A stretch of 64,000 bases of DNA from Zoogloea sp041904905. GTDB taxonomy: Bacteria > Pseudomonadota > Gammaproteobacteria > Burkholderiales > Rhodocyclaceae. Made by a program: the position numbers and the translations under genes. Shown here one piece after another: positions 56,873 to 64,000 of this stretch. The stretch is from assembly GCF_041904905.1 (NCBI RefSeq), contig NZ_JAYRMI010000005.1, positions 1-64,000 of the forward strand, read 5' to 3'. Within the stretch, counting starts at the first letter, position 1. The number at the start of each line of letters is the position of its first letter. The notes under the pieces were generated by a model. It was not told where the DNA came from and ran no database searches. It worked only from the letters and a program-made list of their open reading frames with translations.

Positions 56873-59800
56873 ATGCCAGCCTCGCCCGACGCCCAAGACC
56901 CCTATCGCCTGCTTGAACACTGCCTGTCGGCCGACCGCCCGCGCCTGCGCCGGGAGCTGCGCAAGCTCGCCCGTCGCCCGCGCACCCTGGCCGACGTGCC
57001 GGAGGCGCTGCGCCTTTCCATCGCCGATTCCGCCGCGAAGCTGATCGCCCGCCGCGAGGCGCTGCCGCAGCCGGATTTCCCGCCCGACCTGCCGGTCAAC
57101 CAGCGCAAGGACGAGATCGCCGCGGCGATCCGCGACCACCAGGTGGTGATCGTGTGCGGCGAGACCGGCTCGGGCAAGACCACCCAGCTGCCCAAGATCT
57201 GCCTGGCGCTGGGGCGCGGCGTCGCCGGCCTGATCGGCCACACCCAGCCCCGGCGGATCGCCGCCCGCGCCACCGCCACCCGCATCGCGCAAGAGCTGAA
57301 GAGCGAGCTGGGCGCCACCGTCGGCTTCAAGATCCGCTTCACCGACCGCATCGGCCCCCAGAGCTACGTCAAGCTGATGACCGACGGCATCCTGCTCGCC
57401 GAAACCCAGGGCGACCCGCTGCTGTCGGCCTACGACACGCTCATCATCGACGAGGCCCACGAGCGCAGCCTCAACATCGATTTCCTGCTTGGCTACCTGC
57501 GCCAGCTGCTCGTCAAGCGGCCGGACATGAAGCTGATCGTCACCTCGGCCACGCTGGACGCCGAGCGCTTCGCCCGCCACTTCGGCACGCCCGACAAACC
57601 CGCGCCGGTGATCGAAGTCTCGGGCCGGCTCTACCCCATCGAGATGCGCTACCGGCCCGTCGAGCGCGACGAGCCCAAGCCGGCCCGCCCCGGCGAGCCC
57701 ACCCCGCGCCAGGACAGCCGCGGCCCCGACCGCGACCTCTACGACGCGCTGGTCGATGCGGTGGACGAAGCCCAGCGCAGCGGCCCCGGCGACGTGCTGG
57801 TCTTCCTGCCCGGCGAGCGCGAGATCCGCGAGGCCGCCGAAGCCCTGCGCAAGGCCCACCACGCCGCCGGCACCGAGATTCTGCCGCTCTTCGCCCGCCA
57901 GTCGGCCCAGGAGCAGGCGCGGGTGTTTGCGCCCTCCAAGGGCCGCCGGGTGGTGCTCGCCACCAACGTGGCCGAAACCTCGCTCACCGTGCCGGGCATC
58001 CGCTACGTGGTGGATACCGGCCTCGCGCGGGTCAAGCGCTACAGCCACCGCAACAAGGTGGAGCAGCTGCAGATCGAGAAGATCGCCCAGTCGGCGGCCC
58101 GCCAGCGCGCCGGCCGCTGCGGCCGGGTGAGCGACGGCATCTGCTTCCGGCTCTACGACGAGGACGACTTCAACAAGCGCCCGGCCCACACCGATCCGGA
58201 AATCCTCCGCTCGTCCCTCGCCGGGGTGATCCTGCGGATGAAATCCCTCAAGCTGGGCGAGGTGGCCGACTTCCCCTTCATCGACGCGCCGCTGCCGCGC
58301 ATGGTGGCCGACGGCTACCAGCTGCTGGCCGAGCTGGGCGCGGTCGAAGAGGCCGATGGCGGGGCGGCGATGAACCTCACCCCCATCGGCCGCGAGCTGG
58401 CCAAGCTGCCGCTGGACCCGAAGATCGGCCGGATGATCCTCGCCGCGCGGGATCGCGGCAGCCTCGCCGAGGTGCTGGTGATCGCCGCGGCGCTCTCCAC
58501 GCAAGACGTGCGCGAGCGCCCGCCCGAGCGTCAGGCCGCCGCCGACCAGGCCCACGCCCGCTTCCGCGGGCCGGAGCAGGAGCAGAAATCCGAGTTCCTG
58601 TGGTACTGGAACCTCTGGAAAGCCTGGGAAGAGGTGCAACGCCACGAGACATCGAGCAAGCAGAAGGCGTGGTGCAAGAACAACTTCCTGTCGTGGCTGC
58701 GCCTGCGCGAGTGGCGCGACGTGTTCACCCAGCTCCACACCCTGTGCGCCGAGCATGGCTGGAAGGAGAACGACAAGCCCGCCAGCTTCGAGGACATCCA
58801 CAAGGCGCTGCTCACCGGCCTGCTGGGCCACGTGGGCTGCAAGATCGAGGACGCCTCCGGCCCGGCGGCGGGCAGCTACCTGGGCGCCCGCGGCATCAAG
58901 TTCTGGCCGCACCCGGGCTCCGCCATCGCCAAGAAGGCCGGCAAGTGGATCGTGTGCGCCGAGCTGGTGGATACCTCGCGGCTGTTCGGCCGCTGCCTCG
59001 CCCGCATCGAGCCCGAGTGGCTGGAGGAAGTGGGCGGCCACCTGCTCAAGCGCCACATCTCCGAGCCCCACTGGTCGAAGGCCAGCGGCGCGGTGCGCGG
59101 CTGGGAGCGCGGCACGCTGTACGGCCTCACGGTGTATCCCCGCCGCGGCGTGAGCTACCGCGACATCGACCCGGCCCTGTGCCGCGAGCTGTTCATCCGC
59201 GAAGGGCTGGTGCAGGGCGAGATCGCCGAAGGCCCGGCCCGGGGCATGGCCTTCCTGGGCCACAACCGCCGGCTGATGGCCGAGATCGAGCGGCTGGAGC
59301 ACAAATCCCGCCGCCCCGACGTGCTGGTGGATGAGGCGCTGATCTACGCCTTCTACGACGCCAAGCTGCCGCCCGACGTGCTCGACCTCGCCGGCTTCGA
59401 GGCCTGGCGCAAGGCCGCCGAGAAGAAGGCGCCCAAGCTGCTGCAGCTCACCCGCGACCAGCTGATGCGCCACGACGCGGAGGGCATCACCACCGACCGC
59501 TTCCCGTCCAGCCTCGAAGTGCTGGGCCAGAAGCTCAAGCTCGCCTACCTCCACGAGCCCGGCGAGGCCGACGACGGGGTGACCCTCACCGTGCCCCTGG
59601 CGATGCTCAACCAGATCCCCGCCAACCGCTGCGAGTGGCTGGTGCCCGGCCTGCTCGAAGAGAAGGTCACCGCGCTCCTGCGCACCGTGCCGCAGAAGCA
59701 CCGCCACCGCCTGCAGCCGATGGCCGACAGCGCGGCGGACTTCATGGCGAAGTTCGAGGCCGGCGAGTTCGATCTGGACGACCCGCTCATCAAGGCCCTG

Positions 59801-60946
59801 CAACGCTTCGTGGAAGAGCGGGTGTCCCTCAAGCTGCCGATGGAGAGCTTCCGGCCCGAGAACCTCAACCCCCACTGCTTCATGAACTTCCGGGTGCAGG
59901 ACGAGCACGGCCGCATCCTCGGCCAGTCGCGCCACCTGGCCGAGCTGCGCACGAAATTCCGCGACCAGGTGGCCCAGCGCTTCCAGAGCGCGCGTATCGT
60001 GCCGGCGGCCGAACCCGCCGCGCCGGCGCCGAAGAAGGGCCTTGATCCAGCGCCCGCCAAGGCTGCGGCCCCCGCGCCCAGCGCCGACAGGCAACTCGCC
60101 GGTTTCACAGGGTGGAGCTTCGGCCCGCTGCCCGAGCTGCTGGAGGTGAAGGTGGCCGGCCGCGAGATCGTCGGCTTCCCGGCGCTCCACGACGACGGCG
60201 CCAGCGTCTCGCTGCGCCCCTACGACACGCCGGAGGAAGCCGCCAAGGTGCATCGCGGCGGCCTCGCGCGGCTCTTTGCGCTGGCCCTGTCGGCCCAGGT
60301 CAAGGCCATCGAGAAGCTGCCGGGCATCCGCGAGCTGGCGCTGCAGTTCATCGGCTACGGCAGCGAGGCCGAGCTGAAGGCCCAGCTCGTCACCGCTACC
60401 CTGGCGCGCTGCTGCCTGCTCGAACCGCTGCCCGCCGACGCCGACGCCTTCGACAAGCGCTGCCAGGAGGCCAAGCCGCGCATCACCCTGGTGGCCCAGG
60501 AGCTGATGCGCCTCACCGGCCAGCTGATCGTCGAGCACGCCACGCTCACCAAACGCCTCGCCGGCCTCAAGACCTTCCCCGACGTGGTGGCCGACATCAA
60601 CGCCCAGGTGGCCAGGCTGATGCCCAAGCACTTCCTCGTCGCGCTGCCCTACGAGCGCATCGCCCAGATCCCGCGCTACCTCAAGGGCGCCACGGTGCGC
60701 ATCGACAAGCTGCGCAACAACCCCGCGCGGGACGCCGAGCTGATGGGCGACTGGAAGAAGCTCGCCCAGCCCTTCGAGCGCGAGTGGCTCGCCAAGGCCA
60801 AGGCCGGCGTCACCGACCCCCAGCTGGAGGAATTCCGCTGGCTGCTGGAGGAGCTGCGGGTGGGCCTGTTCGCCCAGGAGCTGAAGACGCCGATGCCGGT
60901 GTCGGTGAAGCGCCTGCAGAAGATCTGGGAGAGCCGGCCGCGCTGA
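56873..60946 (+). CDS. hrpA: ATP-dependent RNA helicase HrpA
   Basis: The 1357-residue DEAH-box helicase has motif I GETGSGKTT (about residue 97), motif II DEAHERS, motif III SATLD and motif VI QRAGRCGR, then the helicase-associated and OB-like domains and a long C-terminal region typical of bacterial HrpA. The length is close to E. coli HrpA (1300). It unwinds mRNA, including collided ribosome complexes. It follows crcB by 51 bp. Confidence 0.95.
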   Translation: MPASPDAQDPYRLLEHCLSADRPRLRRELRKLARRPRTLADVPEALRLSIADSAAKLIARREALPQPDFPPDLPVNQRKDEIAAAIRDHQVVIVCGETGSGKTTQLPKICLALGRGVAGLIGHTQPRRIAARATATRIAQELKSELGATVGFKIRFTDRIGPQSYVKLMTDGILLAETQGDPLLSAYDTLIIDEAHERSLNIDFLLGYLRQLLVKRPDMKLIVTSATLDAERFARHFGTPDKPAPVIEVSGRLYPIEMRYRPVERDEPKPARPGEPTPRQDSRGPDRDLYDALVDAVDEAQRSGPGDVLVFLPGEREIREAAEALRKAHHAAGTEILPLFARQSAQEQARVFAPSKGRRVVLATNVAETSLTVPGIRYVVDTGLARVKRYSHRNKVEQLQIEKIAQSAARQRAGRCGRVSDGICFRLYDEDDFNKRPAHTDPEILRSSLAGVILRMKSLKLGEVADFPFIDAPLPRMVADGYQLLAELGAVEEADGGAAMNLTPIGRELAKLPLDPKIGRMILAARDRGSLAEVLVIAAALSTQDVRERPPERQAAADQAHARFRGPEQEQKSEFLWYWNLWKAWEEVQRHETSSKQKAWCKNNFLSWLRLREWRDVFTQLHTLCAEHGWKENDKPASFEDIHKALLTGLLGHVGCKIEDASGPAAGSYLGARGIKFWPHPGSAIAKKAGKWIVCAELVDTSRLFGRCLARIEPEWLEEVGGHLLKRHISEPHWSKASGAVRGWERGTLYGLTVYPRRGVSYRDIDPALCRELFIREGLVQGEIAEGPARGMAFLGHNRRLMAEIERLEHKSRRPDVLVDEALIYAFYDAKLPPDVLDLAGFEAWRKAAEKKAPKLLQLTRDQLMRHDAEGITTDRFPSSLEVLGQKLKLAYLHEPGEADDGVTLTVPLAMLNQIPANRCEWLVPGLLEEKVTALLRTVPQKHRHRLQPMADSAADFMAKFEAGEFDLDDPLIKALQRFVEERVSLKLPMESFRPENLNPHCFMNFRVQDEHGRILGQSRHLAELRTKFRDQVAQRFQSARIVPAAEPAAPAPKKGLDPAPAKAAAPAPSADRQLAGFTGWSFGPLPELLEVKVAGREIVGFPALHDDGASVSLRPYDTPEEAAKVHRGGLARLFALALSAQVKAIEKLPGIRELALQFIGYGSEAELKAQLVTATLARCCLLEPLPADADAFDKRCQEAKPRITLVAQELMRLTGQLIVEHATLTKRLAGLKTFPDVVADINAQVARLMPKHFLVALPYERIAQIPRYLKGATVRIDKLRNNPARDAELMGDWKKLAQPFEREWLAKAKAGVTDPQLEEFRWLLEELRVGLFAQELKTPMPVSVKRLQKIWESRPR

Positions 60947-61440
60947 CCCGATGCCATCCGGCTGGCGGGCGGCAGGCCGGATGCATGGCGGGCGTGACCG
61001 AGTTGGCGCGGCGCTGCGGGCGGCTTTTGCAGCGCCGATTCAAAAGGACTAACTTCAGGTGTGCGGGGCCGGAATCTGGAATGTGAGTTGTCGTGGCTGG
61101 CCGGCGCTCCGCGCAGGCGCGAGGCGGAAGCTTCAAGGGCCGCGGCCGGCGGCCGTAAACAGGTGAATCACGGGGGTTCGGCGGCGGATGGCTGCCCGGG
61201 CCGCCAGGAATTCCGCTGATCCAGTCGGAGACGATCGACTGGCAGTGGGGGCGAGGGAGACGGGGAGGCGCAAGCCTCCCCGTTTCCCTTTCGGCGACGG
61301 TTTTCGGCGCCCGCCCTCAAGCGCCCGGCGCCGCCGTCGATAAGACGGTGAGCCCGCTGCGCTCGCCCGTACGCGGGCCTCTCACGCGGGCGATGCCCCG
61401 GCAGGGCCGCGCCCGCCCAATTCCAGACAGGTTCGCCCCG
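60947..61440. other. 494-bp intergenic region with possible small RNA
   Basis: No convincing coding sequence. A 10-bp perfect terminator hairpin lies at 61260-61283. A weak promoter candidate, TTGCAG and TAACTT 17 bp apart (61027-61055), lies about 200 bp upstream of it. Together these could define a 200-nt transcript or simply the hrpA 3' end. Confidence 0.4.
61260..61290 (+). terminator. Terminator-like hairpin in the hrpA/kinase interval
   Basis: ACGGGGAGGC (61260-61269) and GCCTCCCCGT (61274-61283) pair perfectly around GCAA, a stable tetraloop, and TTCCCTTT follows. It is 314 bp after the hrpA stop and about 150 bp before the next gene. Confidence 0.75.
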
Positions 61441-64000
61441 ATGCAGACTCCCCCCGTTCCGGCCGACGAGGCCGCCCGGCTGCGCACCCTTCACGCCATC
61501 GGCCTGCTCGACAGCCCGCCCGACCCCGCCTTCGACAACCTCGTCGAGCTGGTGCGCGCGGTGTTCGGCGTGTCGGCCGCGTTCATCTCGCTGGTGGATG
61601 CCGAGCGGCAGTGGTTCAAGGCCGTGGCGGGCGCGGACCTCCGCGAGACGCCGCGGGACGTGTCCTTCTGCGCCCACGCCATCTGCCAGGACGCGCCCCT
61701 GGTGGTGGGCGACGCGGCCGCCGACCCGCGCTTTCGCGACAACCCCCTGGTCTGCGGCGGGCCGCGCATCCGCTTCTACGCGGGGGTGCCGCTGCGGCCG
61801 CTGGATGGCCAGCCGGTGGGCACCCTGTGCATCGCCGATGTGCAGCCGCGCGCGTTCGGCGCCGCCGAGCGCGACACGCTGACCCGCTTCGCCCGGCAGG
61901 CAGAGGCGCTGATCCGCCACCACCGGGCCGGCCTGGAGGCCCGCCGCCAGCACGACGCTCTCGAACGGGCCGTCGCCCGCAAGCAGGCCCTGCTCAACCA
62001 GGCGGCGGTGGGGATCGTCCGGATCACCTCGCGGGGCATCGTCGAGCAGGTGAATCCCTTCGCCCAGCAGATCCTGGGCTATTCGGCCGACGAGCTGCTG
62101 GGGCGGAACGTGCGGGTCATCATGCCCGAGCGCTGGGCCGCCCATCACGACGGCTACCTCGCCAGCTACCTCAACGGCCGCCCGCCCAGCGTGATCGGCA
62201 GCGGCCGCGAGGTGCAGGCCCTGCACAAGTCGGGGCGGACGATTCCGGTGCATCTGGCGGTGAGCGAGGTGACGATTCCCGGCCAGGAGGAGGTGGAGTT
62301 CATCGGCATCCTCTCCGACCTGTCCGAACTCTACGGCGCCCGGGAGCGCGAGCAGGCCCAGCACCGCCTGCTCCAGGTGCTGCACCGGGGCATGACCGAC
62401 TTTGCCGCCCTGATGTCCAGCGACCAGCTGTGGTCCTTCCTCCAGGACGCCCTGTGCGACCTGACCGGCAGCGACTACGCCCTGATCGGCGAGGTGGTGC
62501 CGGTGGAGGGCAAGCCCGGGCTGAAGATCCACGCCATCACCGACCTGTCGTGGAACGAGGACTCCCGCCGGCTGATGGAGCGCCTGCGTTCCGGCGACAT
62601 GATGCTCACCAACCCGGATTCCATGCTCGGGCGGGTGTTCGCCGGCGGCGAGGTGGTGATGACCGGCGACCTCGGGTCCGAGACCCGCCGCACCGGCTTC
62701 CCCCACGGCCACCCGCCGCTGCACAACTACCTGGGGGTGCCGATCCACGACCAGGGGCAGGTGATCGGCATGTACGCCATCGCCAACTCCCGCCACAAGG
62801 TGGACGAAGAGTTGCTGGCCTGGCTGGAGCCCTTCACCGCCACCTGCGCGCTGCTCATCAACCTGTACCGGCGCATCAACGAGCAGGCCCGCTTCACCCG
62901 CGAGCTGGAGATCGCCCACGCCGAGCAGGCCCAGGCCAGCCGCGCCAAGACCGAGTTCCTGTCGTCCATGAGCCACGAGCTGCGCACGCCGATGAACTCG
63001 ATCATCGGCTTCTCGCAGCTGCTCCTCAACAACCGCCGCCAGCCGCTGCCCGAGCGCCAGGCCGGGCAGGTGGAGCAGATCCTCAAGAGCGGCCAGCACC
63101 TGCTCACCCTCATCAACGACATCCTCGACCTGGCTCGCATCGAGGCCGGCCGGCTGGTGTTCTCCATCGAGCCGGTGGAGATCGCCGGGGCGATCGACGA
63201 GTCGGTGGCCTCGGTGAGCGCGCTGGCCGAGGCGCGGGGCGTCGCCATCCGCGTGCGCCCGTCGGCCGACGGGCGGCCCCGGGTGCTGGCCGACTTCACC
63301 CGCACCAAGCAGGTGCTCATCAACTTCCTGTCCAACGCCATCAAGTACAACCGCGACGGCGGCCGGGTCGAGCTGGGCTGGGCGCCGGTCGAAGGCGGCC
63401 GGCTGCGGGTGGAGGTGTGCGATACCGGCATCGGCATTCCGGCCGCGCGGATCGGCGAGCTGTTCCAGCCCTTCAACCGCATCGGCGCCGAGCACTCCGG
63501 GGTGGAAGGTGCCGGCGTCGGGCTGGCCCTCACCAAGCAGCTGGTCGAGAAGATGGACGGCCGGGTGGGGGTGAGCAGCACCCAGGGGGCGGGCAGCTGC
63601 TTCTGGTTCGAGCTGCCCCTCGCCGCCGGGGGCGACGCCCTGCCGGCCGCCGCGGGCGCGGTCGCCCCGCCGCCGGTGCCGGCCGACGTCCCCCGCCTGC
63701 AGGTGCTCTACGTGGAGGACAACCCGGCCAACCAGCGCCTCATGACCGACATCTTCGAGGACTTCGCCGCCGCCCGGCTCAGTTGCGCCCACGAGGCCGC
63801 GCTGGGCATCCAGCTGGCCCGCGCCGAGCGGCCGGCGCTGATCCTGATGGACATCAACCTGCCGGGCATGGATGGCTACGCCGCCCTGGCGGCCCTCAAG
63901 GCCGACCCCGTCACCCGCCCCATTCCGGTGGTGGCCCTGTCGGCCAACGCCATGCCGGCCGACATCGAGCGGGGGCTGGCCGCCGGGTTTGCCGACTACC
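61441..64000 (+). CDS. GAF-PAS-GAF hybrid histidine kinase (3' end beyond window)
   Basis: At least 853 residues, cut by the window edge. It is soluble: an N-terminal GAF (about 15-165: AFISLVDAERQWFKAV, GVPLRPLDGQPVGTLCI), PAS of the FixL-like type (about 175-300: VGIVRITSRGIVEQVNPFAQ, VRVIMPERW), a second GAF (about 320-480), HisKA (MSHELRTPMNSIIGFSQLLL), HATPase (NFLSNAIKYN, DTGIGI, GAGVGLALT) and a receiver (LMDINLPGMDG) that runs off the end. The FixL-like PAS may bind haem or another cofactor, but the His ligand cannot be judged. Partners are not visible. Confidence 0.9.
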   Translation, partial: MQTPPVPADEAARLRTLHAIGLLDSPPDPAFDNLVELVRAVFGVSAAFISLVDAERQWFKAVAGADLRETPRDVSFCAHAICQDAPLVVGDAAADPRFRDNPLVCGGPRIRFYAGVPLRPLDGQPVGTLCIADVQPRAFGAAERDTLTRFARQAEALIRHHRAGLEARRQHDALERAVARKQALLNQAAVGIVRITSRGIVEQVNPFAQQILGYSADELLGRNVRVIMPERWAAHHDGYLASYLNGRPPSVIGSGREVQALHKSGRTIPVHLAVSEVTIPGQEEVEFIGILSDLSELYGAREREQAQHRLLQVLHRGMTDFAALMSSDQLWSFLQDALCDLTGSDYALIGEVVPVEGKPGLKIHAITDLSWNEDSRRLMERLRSGDMMLTNPDSMLGRVFAGGEVVMTGDLGSETRRTGFPHGHPPLHNYLGVPIHDQGQVIGMYAIANSRHKVDEELLAWLEPFTATCALLINLYRRINEQARFTRELEIAHAEQAQASRAKTEFLSSMSHELRTPMNSIIGFSQLLLNNRRQPLPERQAGQVEQILKSGQHLLTLINDILDLARIEAGRLVFSIEPVEIAGAIDESVASVSALAEARGVAIRVRPSADGRPRVLADFTRTKQVLINFLSNAIKYNRDGGRVELGWAPVEGGRLRVEVCDTGIGIPAARIGELFQPFNRIGAEHSGVEGAGVGLALTKQLVEKMDGRVGVSSTQGAGSCFWFELPLAAGGDALPAAAGAVAPPPVPADVPRLQVLYVEDNPANQRLMTDIFEDFAAARLSCAHEAALGIQLARAERPALILMDINLPGMDGYAALAALKADPVTRPIPVVALSANAMPADIERGLAAGFADY

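Noticed and set aside
56852..60631. A 1259-codon minus-strand frame opposite hrpA
   Set aside because: Composition is typical of antisense high-GC DNA, and hrpA on the plus strand has all helicase motifs.

Overview
The window is 64 kb of high-GC (well above 60%) chromosomal DNA from a Gram-negative bacterium, most likely a betaproteobacterium close to Rhodocyclales (Azoarcus/Thauera/Dechloromonas type). The basis is gene content and order: petABC next to sspA-sspB, ffs-dnaX-ebfC-recR, rplU-rpmA-obgE-proB, a betaproteobacterial porin, and a dense set of two-component and cyclic-di-GMP genes. This is inference from gene content; no 16S rRNA is present.

Region 1 (1-4086) is the end of a decayed mobile region. 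It holds a 98-bp MITE-like element, a complete IS4-type insertion sequence whose transposase carries an in-frame amber codon, fragments of ISAs1-, IS5- and IS66-type elements, a truncated formylglycine-generating-enzyme-like (C-type-lectin fold) gene, and a cluster of inverted repeats. It stops exactly at a 45-nt copy of the 3' half of tRNA-fMet, the scar expected of an integrated island. Region 2 (4087-12840) has a dCache-PAS hybrid histidine kinase, acpH, an Lrp-type regulator, and a Cpx-like envelope-stress block (spy-like, bepA-like, cpxR, cpxA) with GTAAA-N5-GTAAA boxes, then ffs (SRP RNA). Region 3 (12901-24086) is housekeeping: dnaX, ebfC, recR, a CoA-transferase, galE, a DUF2237 gene, dacB, petABC, sspAB.

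Region 4 (24187-36413) contains a bacteriohemerythrin, a DUF1992 protein, a PilZ protein, dadA, fbp, a TamA-like barrel without tamB beside it, a small cytochrome c, a porin, and the rplU-rpmA-obgE-proB operon. Region 5 (36565-56270) is dominated by signalling. Three operons flank glnS: (a) a GGDEF-EAL protein, an outer-membrane barrel and a PstS-like periplasmic protein; (b) a TonB-dependent receptor, a YfiR-like periplasmic protein, a hybrid kinase with HPt, and a REC-PAS-GGDEF-EAL protein; (c) a degenerate-EAL/REC protein, a small stand-alone module, an HDOD protein, a PAS histidine kinase and a REC-HD-GYP phosphodiesterase. Both GGDEF domains in this window are degenerate while their EAL motifs are intact, so the enzymatic output looks biased to c-di-GMP breakdown. 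Region 6 (56417-64000) has crcB/fluC, hrpA, and a GAF-PAS-GAF hybrid kinase cut by the window edge.

The most unusual single observation is glnS: the recognisable reading frame is broken by an in-frame TAG, after which the family-typical C-terminal strand continues in frame for 17 codons to a TAA followed by a strong hairpin. The three c-di-GMP operons, two of which pair an outer-membrane protein with a small periplasmic protein, and the possible remnant of a diversity-generating-retroelement target gene are the other leads.
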